From Bacteroidales bacterium (GTDB lineage: Bacteria > Bacteroidota > Bacteroidia > Bacteroidales > Marinilabiliaceae), in the NCBI GenBank assembly GCA_003249255.1, contig QKJP01000026.1, positions 186,001 through 250,000 on the forward strand: 64,000 bases of DNA, written 5' to 3'. The notes beneath the pieces are model-generated. The model saw nothing but the letters and a program-made list of their open reading frames with translations. It was not told the origin of the DNA and did not search any database. Of this stretch, positions 55,523 through 64,000 are shown piece by piece. The translations under genes and the position numbers were made by a program. Positions within the stretch are counted from its first letter, which is position 1, and the number at the start of each line of letters is the position of its first letter.

Positions 55523-56273
55523 TGTCTTTTATAAATAAGTGAAATGATTGTTTTCCTTTAACGCCGTTCCAATCACTTTTAATGGTGATCTCTTGGTAAA
55601 CGGTTGCCTTTTCTAATCCTTCAAAGCCTTCTTTAAATCCATTATTGATTACTTTTACTTCATCGTTTACGTTTCCTGATGTTGGATTGTCGTGGATTTC
55701 GATGTGGTAACTCTCTAATTTTCTACCTGCTTCTGTGTCAGCTTCAGCATAAAACTCAACAATAATCACATCACCTACTTCAAACTCCATCGATTTTTTA
55801 TTAACATCCTTTTTATTGTAGATTTTTAGGCCAGTAACCTTTGGAATATTTGGGTTTTCGATAACGCTTAACTCAACATTTTTAACGGTTATATTTCCAT
55901 CGTCATCTTTTACCGAAATTTTTAAAGTGTAATCACCTACAGGAGAGTCTGCATAAACCATGGCATGTGTGTGCACATGGGCATTTCTTAACCCTGTGAA
56001 AATATCCGTGTCGATGTAAGTTTCATCAAAGATTTTAGAGTTATCCACCTTTGAAATAATTTCGAAACGGTAATTCTCTAACCTTGTTTCAGGATCAGAT
56101 GCAACATCAAATTCGATACAGACCGACTCACCTTGCTTAAATTCTTGACGTGCCGCATCGTGATCGCCCACGTAGAAGTTTGAAATAGCTGGCGCTTTAG
56201 GATCCTTATCACAACTGCTTAGGATAAGTAATGGTAAAGCAACCAATAAAAAGATTAAGTTGTTTTTGTTCAT
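55476..56273 (-). CDS. DUF4625 lipoprotein with two Ig-like domains
   Basis: 265 aa. Lipoprotein signal with Cys21 (LSSC). Two tandem DUF4625-type beta domains: residues about 28-140 (KQGESVCIEFDVASDPETRLENYRFEI, with HVHTHAMVYADSPVGDYTLKI) and about 145-262. The His-Val-His-Thr-His stretch is a possible metal site. Family role unknown. It follows the TonB receptor gene by 229 bases in the same direction and should lie on the same riboswitch-controlled transcript, as an accessory surface lipoprotein. Confidence 0.8.
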   Translation of the reverse strand: MNKNNLIFLLVALPLLILSSCDKDPKAPAISNFYVGDHDAARQEFKQGESVCIEFDVASDPETRLENYRFEIISKVDNSKIFDETYIDTDIFTGLRNAHVHTHAMVYADSPVGDYTLKISVKDDDGNITVKNVELSVIENPNIPKVTGLKIYNKKDVNKKSMEFEVGDVIIVEFYAEADTEAGRKLESYHIEIHDNPTSGNVNDEVKVINNGFKEGFEGLEKATVYQEITIKSDWNGVKGKQSFHLFIKDNEDSEIEILNSININ

Positions 56274-56502
56274 TGTTTTTCTTTTTTAAAAATTGATTAT
56301 ATCACAGTAATAGACGGTGTTATTCGATGAGGAACATTTCATAAGTAGCTGTTATCTAATTGATCGTTTTTTGCAGTTAATGAAAGAATTTTCAAATGGT
56401 AACAATTGGCATCGGACACCGAACTTCGGACTTCGGATCCATGTTCCATAGCACTATTTGTTATTCTAATTACTGGTCTTTTTTGTGATAGAGTTTAACT
56501 AT

Positions 56503-58863
56503 TTATCTGTTTCCAAATGGAATAGTTATGGTTAATTGAATATTTATACCGGCTTCAGGCATGTTAATACGCCTGTAAATGCTGAGGTGGTTGTAATATT
56601 CGCTGTTGAATAGATTATCGATTCTAAAATTGAAGCTGGGAGCATTTATTCCTTTGCTAAATTTTCCGGAAGCTCCCAAGTAAACAATACTATAAGCCTG
56701 TGTAGTGCCACCCGGTACTTCATTAGGTACTGTTCGGTTTTGCCCGGTTAAATGTTTTACTCCGGTAAATGTTTTGAGATTATAAGCTTTGATGCGAGTG
56801 CCGTTTAGTTTGTAATCTACAGAAGCATCAATACTCATTGGTGGAGTAAAGGGTAGGGGCGTGTTGTTTCGTAAGTTTTCTACAAATACATACTCCATTA
56901 GTACATTAAAATCTATTGAGCGATGAGGTTTGATGGTTGTGTATATTTCTCCACCTGTTCTAATGGCTTCTGTTTCCTGATAGTTATACACCTGTCCGGC
57001 TCCCACGTCGTTATTGAAATCGCCGGTAGGATTGGCAAAAATATAATGGCTAAAGTAACTGTAGAATCCGGCTATGGTAAAGTCTATTACCGGATGCGTG
57101 TAATTGATTTCACCATCCAGTTGATAAACTTCTTCCGGATTAAGATTCTGGTTTCCTATTTCGTATCTGGCAGCACTAAATATCATCCCATTCGCACTTA
57201 ACTCTCGTATGGATGCTATTCTAAAGCTTTTACCCAAACTGGCTTTCGCATGAATATTCTCCGAAAGTTGGCCCGTATAACCTATGTTACCGGTAATGCT
57301 TTGAAAGGCTTTGTGAGTGTCTTTAGATAAGATCAGTTCCGGATTTCTGGGATGGATGTATCCTTCAATATCCATCATCCCATAATCGTAGCGGACACCG
57401 GCATCAAAATAACTTTTTTCTTTTAGTTGCTTTCTGTAAAGCACATACCCACCTGTTATCATTTTTTGATAAGTAGGGATGTTAAAGTTAAAACCACTGC
57501 GTTTGTTGTCAATGTATTGAGCTGATAATCCACTGCTTAATTCTGTCTTGTCTAGCTTTTTTTTGTATTTAACATTGCCCGAAAATGTTTGCAGTTTTAA
57601 ACGTGTACTAATGTGATCTTCAGGCAAAACTTTGCTTACTCCATATTTATCACTTAAATGCTCATAATCGGTATGAGTATTAGTTTGATAGGCCGCATTT
57701 GCTGTTAATTTAGTATTGGCATCAAAGTTTATAATGGTTTGGTTAGAAGCTCTGAAGTGATTAACCAATTGGTTTGGAATCTGTATGTCTCTTTGGCTCT
57801 TTGCATGGTCGACGGGGATTTGAGTTCTTATTTCCACCCCAAAGGCATCGGCATAAAAACCAGACTTGCGATATAAGTTGGAAACCATAAATGTCGTACT
57901 TCCTTTGTCGAAGATTTTCCCGAACTCAGAACAAACTGCCGCTTCTTTTCCGGCTGTGTTTTTTGCACGGTAGTTTAAATGAAGATTATAAGTATTGTAT
58001 TCGAACCAATCTTTGGGCACCCTAAAGTCTCCATAATCGAGATAAGTCATTCTAAGGTTGTAGAAATAATCTTCTTTTCGTTGTTTGATCAAAAAGCTGG
58101 ATCCCAATAAATCATTATTACTTTTTCCCACGGCTTTAAGCTCACCACTTGTGGAATTTGGCGCAGGAAGATTCGTTGGCATTATTTCAATCACCCCGGC
58201 TAAAGCATCACTACCATACATGATGGAAGCCGGGCCTTTAATGATTTTTACATTTTCAATGGCATATTGGTCTAATTCAAGTCCATGCGTTTCACCCCAT
58301 TGTTGACCTTCTAACTTAATGCCGCTATTGACAACTGCAACCCGGTTAAAACTCATACCTCTGATAATGGGTTTTGATGCCGAAGCACCCATGTCGATAG
58401 AACTAACGCCGGGTACTTTACTGAGTGTTTGCATGAGACTGGCAGCTGCATTTTCGGTAATGAATTGATGATCCACTTTTACTGCCGAGATACTATTGAT
58501 TTTGACTTCGCGTGCATATTTATCTGCTACAATGTTAACTTCTTGAAGATCGGTATCTGTTTTTGAGAGCGTTATCCGAAGGGGTTGATCGTTACCGGTA
58601 ATTTCTATCGTCTTTTTAAGGGTGCTGTAGCCTAAATACGATATGTTAAGGATGTATTCACCAGCTTTCAGGTTTGGAATCGAGAAGTTACCTTCTGCAT
58701 CTGCAATTACGCCATTTTCTCCGTCGTTTATACTGATGGTAGAATAAGCCAAAGGCTCTGCCTGCTCGTTACAGATATGTCCACTAAGTTTATGTGCAAG
58801 GGCATAAGATGGTATACACCCAATAGCTAGTGCTAATAGAAGTAGTTTTCTAAAGTTCATCAT
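56503..58863 (-). CDS. TonB-dependent receptor under cobalamin riboswitch control (BtuB-like)
   Basis: 786 aa. Signal peptide (MNFRKLL...SYALA), N-terminal carboxypeptidase-regulatory-like domain (SGHICNEQAEPLAYSTISI), plug domain (VSSIDMGASASKPIIRGM, VKIIKGPASIMYGSDALAGVI) and a 22-stranded barrel. The C-terminus ends in ITIPFGNR, without a terminal aromatic residue. Start at 58863 (ATG ATG); an ORF to 58893 has no better start. The leader holds a classical cobalamin riboswitch, so a corrinoid is the likely ligand. However, receptor-DUF4625 sets may also handle metals, so the ligand is inferred. Confidence 0.9.
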   Translation of the reverse strand: MMNFRKLLLLALAIGCIPSYALAHKLSGHICNEQAEPLAYSTISINDGENGVIADAEGNFSIPNLKAGEYILNISYLGYSTLKKTIEITGNDQPLRITLSKTDTDLQEVNIVADKYAREVKINSISAVKVDHQFITENAAASLMQTLSKVPGVSSIDMGASASKPIIRGMSFNRVAVVNSGIKLEGQQWGETHGLELDQYAIENVKIIKGPASIMYGSDALAGVIEIMPTNLPAPNSTSGELKAVGKSNNDLLGSSFLIKQRKEDYFYNLRMTYLDYGDFRVPKDWFEYNTYNLHLNYRAKNTAGKEAAVCSEFGKIFDKGSTTFMVSNLYRKSGFYADAFGVEIRTQIPVDHAKSQRDIQIPNQLVNHFRASNQTIINFDANTKLTANAAYQTNTHTDYEHLSDKYGVSKVLPEDHISTRLKLQTFSGNVKYKKKLDKTELSSGLSAQYIDNKRSGFNFNIPTYQKMITGGYVLYRKQLKEKSYFDAGVRYDYGMMDIEGYIHPRNPELILSKDTHKAFQSITGNIGYTGQLSENIHAKASLGKSFRIASIRELSANGMIFSAARYEIGNQNLNPEEVYQLDGEINYTHPVIDFTIAGFYSYFSHYIFANPTGDFNNDVGAGQVYNYQETEAIRTGGEIYTTIKPHRSIDFNVLMEYVFVENLRNNTPLPFTPPMSIDASVDYKLNGTRIKAYNLKTFTGVKHLTGQNRTVPNEVPGGTTQAYSIVYLGASGKFSKGINAPSFNFRIDNLFNSEYYNHLSIYRRINMPEAGINIQLTITIPFGNR

Positions 58864-58999
58864 TTTATTACTATCACTTGTTGTTGATAACAAAAGTCAC
58901 AGCAGTAAATGTGGATGTCTTAACCGATGAACAATTCTAGTAAACGAATTATCTCACGAATAATTAAACCATCTTCTAACCCCGGAAGCTTTTGTCAAT

Positions 59000-59200
59000 T
59001 TCATCTAGGCAGGTTTCCTGACTTATTCCGACTTTGAACTTCCTTCCCATCGCTTAACGCAACAGTGGATATGTAGATTCAAAGCATACTATTCTGTTAA
59101 TACAGAATCGGAACTTACAGTAGCGGGTACTGTTGCCGAATTTCACGGCATTCCCTTTTAACAGTCATGTGAATAACATGTTCTGTTCACCTAAAGTGCT
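59000..59200 (-). promoter_or_regulatory. Cobalamin riboswitch
   Basis: Read on the minus strand, all main elements of the class are present in order: AAAAGGGAATGCCGTG and AAATTCGGCAACAGTACC, then CCCGCTACTGTAAG, a GGGAAGG-type region (plus 59041-59047), and the B12 box AGTCAGGAAACCTGCCT (plus 59007-59023). The aptamer spans about 200 nt in a leader of about 330 nt before the TonB receptor. B12 binding is expected to lower expression, at the level of transcription or translation; the exact mechanism is not clear from the sequence. Confidence 0.95.
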
Positions 59201-59201
59201 G

Positions 59202-59231
59202 CAAAAGTAGAACAATTTTATCAATGCGCAA
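59202..59231 (-). promoter_or_regulatory. Bacteroidota-type promoter of the riboswitch leader
   Basis: Minus strand TTG (59229-59231), 19-base spacer, TACTTTTG (59202-59209), directly before the aptamer. Confidence 0.65.
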
Positions 59232-59452
59232 TAGTTTGTTGAAATCAAATAGCAAAAACATGCAACTCGAAGTGTTGCGACGTAATCGGAAAACCGACAA
59301 ATGGACATTTTTATAGAAGAGAAAAAAGTAAATCTGTCAGCTGTCAGTGGGTGTTCGTGCCGTTCTGTCATAAAAAATAAAATGGCACAGCCTTTGGAAA
59401 TAAGAGCAGCAGAAATTAGAAAATTTGTTTAACTAAAAATAATCATTGCAAC

Positions 59453-61507
59453 ATGCAAAAAGGACATATTGGGGTAACTACCGAGAACATTTTCCCTATC
59501 ATTAAAAAGTATTTATACAGCGATCACGAAATTTTCTTACGTGAGTTAGTTTCAAATGCTGTGGATGCATCACAAAAATTAAAGACATTAGCCTCCGTTG
59601 GTGAATTCAAAGGCGAACTTGGCGATTTAACAGTTCATGTTAATGTAGATGAAAAGGCAAAAACGGTTACCATTTCTGACCGTGGTATTGGTATGTCGGC
59701 AGAGGAAGTTGATAAGTACTTAAATCAGGTTGCTTTTTCCGGTGCAAATGAGTTCTTAGATAAGTATAAGAAGGATGCCAATGCCATTATTGGTCACTTT
59801 GGTTTAGGTTTCTATTCTTCTTTTATGGTGGCCAAAAAAGTAGAAGTGCTTACTAAATCGCATGTGGAAGGCACACCAGCTGTGAAGTGGACTTGTGATG
59901 GTAGTCCTGAGTTTACTTTAGAAGAAGTCGAAAAAGAAGATCGTGGTACAACTATCACACTTTTTATTGATGATGAAAATACGCAGTATGCTACCAAAAC
60001 TGAAATAAACAAGTTATTAAACAAGTACTGTAAGTTTTTACCGGTAGAAGTTGGTTTTGGTAAAAAGACTGAATGGAAAGATGGTAAAGAAGTAGAGCTC
60101 GATGAGGTTAATGTTGTAAACGATACTAAACCTGTTTGGACACGTACGCCATCTGAACTGAATGACGAAGATTACAATAAATTTTATCGTGATCTTTATC
60201 CAATGAGTGATGACCCATTATTCAATATTCACTTAAATGTAGATTATCCGTTCAACTTAACCGGTGTTCTTTATTTTCCAAAACTGAAGAACAATGTTGA
60301 AGTTCAAAAGAATAAAATTCAATTATACTGTAATCAGGTTTATGTTACAGATTCTGTAGAAGGAATTGTACCAGAGTTCTTAACTTTATTACACGGTGTA
60401 ATTGATTCTCCGGATATTCCATTAAATGTTTCTCGTTCATACTTGCAAAGTGACGGTAATGTGAAGAAGATTTCTGGTCACATCATGAAAAAAGTTGCTG
60501 ATCGTTTAGAAGAAATCTTTAAAAAAGACCGTGAGTCTTTCGAAGCAAAATGGGATGATCTTAAAATATTCATTGAATACGGAATGCTTTCTGAAGAGAA
60601 ATTCTACGATAGAGGTAAGAAATTTACTTTGTTAAAGAATGTGGATGGTAAGTATTTCACTTTAGATGAGTATAAGGACATTATTACCACCAATCAAACC
60701 GATAAAGATGACCAACTAGTTTATTTATATACAACCGATGTTCAGGGACAGCATAGTTTTATCGAAGCTGCTAAAAACAAAGGTTACGACGTGTTAGTGA
60801 TGGATGGTCAGTTGGATTCTCACTTCATTAACTCGTTAGAAAGTAAGTTTGAAAAATCTCGTTTCGTTCGTGTTGATGGTGATGTAGTTGATAAACTAAT
60901 CCCTAAAGCTGAAGAAATGAAAATGAACTTAACAGATGTTCAAAAACAAGATTTAACTTCTGTATTTAGTTCGCAAGTTCCAAAAGGAGATAAAACTAAC
61001 TTCATCGTGACTTTCGAAGCAATGGGCGAGAATGATACCCCTGTGATGATTACTCAGCAAGAGTTTATGCGCCGTATGAAAGAAATGAGCCAGTTAGGTG
61101 GTGGAGGTATGAACTTCTATGGAGAATTGCCTGATAGCTACAATTTAGTAGTGAATGGAAATCATCCTTTAGTAACGCGTATCTTAGAAGATGAGGAAGC
61201 AGCAGTTGGTGAAAAAGTATCTTCTTTACGCAGTAAAATCGAAAGCTTAGATAAGAAAAAAACTGAATTGCAAAAAGCGAAAGAAGGTAAGAAGGATGAG
61301 GAAATTCCTCAGGCAGATAAAGATGAGTTAGTTGATATTGAAAAGAAAATTTCTGATCTAAGAGCTAAAAAAGAAGAAGAATTAAAAGGATTTGCTGATG
61401 GAAACAAAATGGTTTCTCAGTTAATTGACTTAGCCTTATTATCGAACAACATGTTAAAAGGGGAGTCTTTAACTAAGTTTGTTAAGCGAAGTATCGATTT
61501 GATTTAA
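59453..61507 (+). CDS. htpG: Molecular chaperone HtpG (bacterial Hsp90)
   Basis: 684 aa. ATPase domain motifs: FLRELVSNAVDASQK (ATP-binding Asn), ISDRGIGMSAEEV, and GHFGLGFYSSFMVA, then middle domain with SRSYLQSDGNVKKI (catalytic Arg region). It carries a charged insertion near the C-terminus (about 585-640, KSLDKKKTELQKAKEG-like), longer than in E. coli (624 aa), as in other Bacteroidota. It stands alone with a terminator behind it. Confidence 0.96.
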   Translation: MQKGHIGVTTENIFPIIKKYLYSDHEIFLRELVSNAVDASQKLKTLASVGEFKGELGDLTVHVNVDEKAKTVTISDRGIGMSAEEVDKYLNQVAFSGANEFLDKYKKDANAIIGHFGLGFYSSFMVAKKVEVLTKSHVEGTPAVKWTCDGSPEFTLEEVEKEDRGTTITLFIDDENTQYATKTEINKLLNKYCKFLPVEVGFGKKTEWKDGKEVELDEVNVVNDTKPVWTRTPSELNDEDYNKFYRDLYPMSDDPLFNIHLNVDYPFNLTGVLYFPKLKNNVEVQKNKIQLYCNQVYVTDSVEGIVPEFLTLLHGVIDSPDIPLNVSRSYLQSDGNVKKISGHIMKKVADRLEEIFKKDRESFEAKWDDLKIFIEYGMLSEEKFYDRGKKFTLLKNVDGKYFTLDEYKDIITTNQTDKDDQLVYLYTTDVQGQHSFIEAAKNKGYDVLVMDGQLDSHFINSLESKFEKSRFVRVDGDVVDKLIPKAEEMKMNLTDVQKQDLTSVFSSQVPKGDKTNFIVTFEAMGENDTPVMITQQEFMRRMKEMSQLGGGGMNFYGELPDSYNLVVNGNHPLVTRILEDEEAAVGEKVSSLRSKIESLDKKKTELQKAKEGKKDEEIPQADKDELVDIEKKISDLRAKKEEELKGFADGNKMVSQLIDLALLSNNMLKGESLTKFVKRSIDLI

Positions 61508-61527
61508 CGAGTTTTTAATAGATTATG

Positions 61528-61563
61528 AAAAAGCGAATCTCACTTGAGGTTCGCTTTTTTATT
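61528..61563 (+). terminator. Intrinsic terminator after htpG
   Basis: AAAAAGCGAATCTC (61528-61541) and GAGGTTCGCTTTTT (61546-61559), loop ACTT, one G-T pair, followed by T residues. Confidence 0.88.
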
Positions 61564-61638
61564 ACAAATGCCTGATACAACAATCAAAATGCAATTGATC
61601 TAACGGTTCATTCTTATTAATTAATCCAAAGAGAAGTT

Positions 61639-62343
61639 TTAATTTTCAAGAGCGTTTCGCACTTGCTCTTTATAATTTCTGCCAATTGTCAATTGTTGGT
61701 CATCAATCCTGACGTACGATGAGGTGTAATGATCAATCCGGTTCACATTAATAATGTAAGAACGGTGGATGCGTAAAAACGCCTCAGCCGGTAAATCATT
61801 CTCAATGCTAGATAAGGAATCGTAACAGATGAGACTTTTACTTGATGTGTTGATTTTGATGTAATTATCTAAACTTTCAATATAAGATATTGAATCCGAA
61901 GGGATTTTGTAGGTCTTCTTATCAGCTTTAATCAGAATAAATTCGTTAGCTTTTTTGTCTTGAGCATTTTCGCTTTGCATTAAAAGAAAGCGATTTATCG
62001 ATTTTAGAAATCTAGCGGTAGAAACAGGCTTTACCAAATAATCGAGTGCATTCAATTCAAAGGCATCCACCGCAAATTCACGGTAAGCGGTTGTGAAAAT
62101 TACGTAGGGTTTATTCGGTAAGGCTTTAATAAATTCGATTCCGTTAATAGCCGGCATGTTAATATCTAAAAATAAGATATCAACGTTTTCCGTATTCAAA
62201 ACTTGCAAGGACTCAATGGGCTTGGTAAATGTACCGATACACTCTATTTGCTCACTAAAATTTTCGAGGTGTTCTTGTATTACTTCTATCGCTAAAGGTT
62301 CATCGTCAATAATCAGGCAGGTATATTTATTATTCTTAGGCAT
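61639..62343 (-). CDS. LytTR-family response regulator
   Basis: 234 aa. Receiver domain with DILFLDINMPAING (phospho-accepting Asp60), conserved Thr in FTTAYREF and Lys in YLVKP. The C-terminal LytTR DNA-binding domain follows (about 135-234; SYIESLDNYIKIN and FLRIHRSYIINVNRID are signature parts). The start overlaps the stop of the kinase gene by one base (TAATG), so the two proteins form a coupled two-component system. Confidence 0.95.
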   Translation of the reverse strand: MPKNNKYTCLIIDDEPLAIEVIQEHLENFSEQIECIGTFTKPIESLQVLNTENVDILFLDINMPAINGIEFIKALPNKPYVIFTTAYREFAVDAFELNALDYLVKPVSTARFLKSINRFLLMQSENAQDKKANEFILIKADKKTYKIPSDSISYIESLDNYIKINTSSKSLICYDSLSSIENDLPAEAFLRIHRSYIINVNRIDHYTSSYVRIDDQQLTIGRNYKEQVRNALEN

Positions 62344-63410
62344 TATCGCTTAATCTTTAAATTTACATCGAAAATATTTTGCTGCTTGCTAATTCTCAAA
62401 TCGTACTTGTTATTGTAAATAAGCTCCAGCCGTTCCTGTACGTTTTTTAGGCCTAAACCTTTATTTTGTTTAGCAGCCGTACTTAAAGAAGCATTGTTTT
62501 GAATATTGTTTTTTATTTTAAATATAACAAGTTCCGAAGTGGGCTCTAATTGCATTTCAATGAAATCATTTTTAGTTTGTTTTAAACCGTGTTTAAAAGC
62601 ATTTTCTACAAAAGGAAATAAAATTAAGGGCGCTATCTTAAAATTAGGAATCGCATTGGGAAAATTTGTCTTAACATTAAAACTTTCATCGTGCCTAATT
62701 TTTTCTAACTCGATATAATTATTGATAAAGTTAATTTCTTTACTCAGCTCAACAAACTCGGTATTGCACTCATAAAGCATATAATCCAATAAATCAGAAA
62801 GGCGTACAATCACTTCCCTCGAAAGGGCAACATCGTTTTTTACCAAGGCGTAAAGGTTATTCATCATATTAAAGATGAAATGCGGATGGATTTGTTCTTT
62901 CAGTAATTCTAACTGCACCTCTTTAAGTTTTAACTCCAGTCTGTTTTTTTGCTGCTCTACATCAGACTTTTCAATTTGAAAACGAAAAGATTCCTTAACA
63001 AAATAAAATGAAGAGGATATCAATGATATTAAATAGGTGCCTAAGAGCAGTATAGTTACATCTTTAAGTGTGGGTATTACCTTATGTGGAAAAATCACAC
63101 TGTAATAAAGAACGAAAAACGAATAGCATAAAGTGATAAACCATAAGGAAAATACAACAAGCGCAAAGAGTAAGTAAGAAAAGGCTATTTTCTTTCCTTT
63201 AAAGAATAATTTAGGAATTAGAAACTTATTGAGCACATAGGCATTGCCGAAACTTATTGCAAAAAGAATGGATGAAAAGCCCATTCGGATTTTCACGTCA
63301 TACTCTCTATTACTTAGAACATAAAAAATATAGAGAGCTGCAACCAGCCAATATAAGAACTCCCATACCGGTAACTCAAATTTATTTTTTGTTGAATTAT
63401 TTATAGCCAT
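62343..63410 (-). CDS. LytS-type sensor histidine kinase
   Basis: 355 aa. Four to five TM helices (about 12-150), a linker coiled coil, then the His_kinase domain with QIHPHFIFNMMNNLYALV (phospho-accepting His near residue 175) and ATP-binding motifs FPFVENAFKHGL and GLGLKNVQERL. No extracytoplasmic sensing domain is visible; the signal may be read in the membrane. It is the first gene of the kinase-regulator operon. The input and target genes are unknown. Confidence 0.93.
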   Translation of the reverse strand: MAINNSTKNKFELPVWEFLYWLVAALYIFYVLSNREYDVKIRMGFSSILFAISFGNAYVLNKFLIPKLFFKGKKIAFSYLLFALVVFSLWFITLCYSFFVLYYSVIFPHKVIPTLKDVTILLLGTYLISLISSSFYFVKESFRFQIEKSDVEQQKNRLELKLKEVQLELLKEQIHPHFIFNMMNNLYALVKNDVALSREVIVRLSDLLDYMLYECNTEFVELSKEINFINNYIELEKIRHDESFNVKTNFPNAIPNFKIAPLILFPFVENAFKHGLKQTKNDFIEMQLEPTSELVIFKIKNNIQNNASLSTAAKQNKGLGLKNVQERLELIYNNKYDLRISKQQNIFDVNLKIKR

Positions 63411-63622
63411 AGCTGTTAAAGATAAATGTAAAACGGATTAAATAATAGCTCAGAGGTTTATTTTATGCCAATGGTAAATATGCGACTCTAAACAACCTAT
63501 ATGTCACTAACAAGCTTAAATTTGTAGTTAAGCCTAACATAATAGTTATTCAAATAATATGTTTTAAAAGAAATATTTAATCCTGTACCATTGTTCCAGT
63601 ATTAACCAAAAACAATAGAGTT

Positions 63623-64000
63623 ATGATAATTAGATTACTTCATGAGGGTGGGACAAGCTTTTCGTTTCCAATAGCATTTATGTGGATAACAAATATTGTG
63701 CTAGCTATTCTTTTTCTTATTTTTTACTTTCTAAAACGAAATCCTCAACTACTAAAACGTATTAAAGATGGCATCTTGTTTATCGGCAGCTTTGCCTTTT
63801 TATTTGGTGTGTTAGGACAAATGATTGGCCTAATAGCCGCTTTAGATGCAGTGTAGGTTGCACAAGGAGCTATAAAAGCAGACTACATTGCAGGGGGCTT
63901 AAAGGTGACATTTATAGTTCCTGTTTTCGGCTTATTGCTATTATTAGCGTCTTCTTTGGTGTGGTTTGTTTTTCGTAATCTTTTACTCTCCAGAAATAAA
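63623..64000 (+). pseudogene. MotA/TolQ/ExbB-family protein gene interrupted by an in-frame TAG
   Basis: The frame runs from ATG 63623 to a TAG stop at 63854-63856 (77 aa), then stays open without interruption to the window end. Combined, the product matches the small ExbB/MotA-like family: two TM helices (15-40, 47-72), then IGLIAALDAV, stop, VAQGAIKADYIAGGLKVT and a third TM segment (FIVPVFGLLLLLASSLVW). The GGLKV motif after the stop is a core part of the family. The codon was probably CAG or AAG, one base from TAG. The gene continues beyond the window. Whether it is a true nonsense mutation, a sequencing error or readthrough cannot be told. Confidence 0.75.

Noticed and set aside
56923-57201. 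92-codon open frame antisense to the TonB receptor gene
   Set aside because: Shadow of a long, well-supported gene; no protein features.
1-64000. tRNA, rRNA, CRISPR arrays, transposase or integrase genes
   Set aside because: Read through for T-loop-like motifs, repeated spacer patterns and transposase motifs; none was convincing. A covariance-model scan could still find a divergent RNA.

Overview
The window is bacterial, AT-rich and gene-dense, and it comes from a member of the phylum Bacteroidota, most likely a marine or anaerobic lineage of Bacteroidia. Supporting signs are lipoproteins and TonB receptors of Bacteroidota type, carboxypeptidase-regulatory-like domains, DUF5686/DUF5723/DUF4625 proteins, a PPi-dependent phosphofructokinase, an M49 dipeptidyl peptidase, a lysine-type phosphoglycerate dehydrogenase, and several promoters of the Bacteroidota form TTG/TTTG-N17-20-TAnnTTTG. 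I could not assign a genus. I saw no rRNA, tRNA, CRISPR array, transposase or prophage.

Layout. 1-8.6 kb: the end of a DUF5686 outer-membrane protein, a short element bounded by inverted repeats, then a histidine-rich metal efflux locus (two small His-rich proteins, periplasmic adaptor, RND pump, TolC-like channel). 8.6-17.1 kb (minus strand): SUI1-family factor, a three-gene envelope operon (OmpA-type protein with PorE-like architecture, lipoprotein, DUF5723 barrel), DUF493 and an IMP dehydrogenase. 17.4-21.5 kb: a tight operon for cytochrome b, Rieske protein and an eight-heme cytochrome c with TPRs. 21.6-32.3 kb: sucD, an Hpt-STAS pair, serC, serA, yggS, a dihydroorotate-dehydrogenase-like gene, two unknown exported proteins and uvrA. 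32.4-46.4 kb: ECF sigma factor, glycosyltransferase, pfp, Rrf2 regulator, M90 peptidase, rsmE, a hairpin-array repeat, thioesterase, prfC, PHP phosphatase and an M49 peptidase.

46.4-64 kb: a methyltransferase, then a soluble receptor-like protein that joins ferredoxin, [FeFe]-hydrogenase-like and chemoreceptor signalling domains. Next is a BtuFCD-like ABC importer, a small TetR-SDR-DoxX cassette with two related palindromic operators, and a TonB receptor with two DUF4625 lipoproteins placed behind a clear cobalamin riboswitch. The window ends with htpG, a LytS/LytR-type two-component pair and a MotA/TolQ/ExbB-family gene broken by one in-frame TAG.

The ABC importer and the riboswitch-controlled receptor operon together suggest a split corrinoid-uptake locus. 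The items I find most unusual are the hydrogenase-like/chemoreceptor fusion, the DUF4625 pair under B12 control, the octaheme bc-type operon, the interrupted ExbB-family gene, and two intergenic elements made of serial short hairpins inside inverted repeats.
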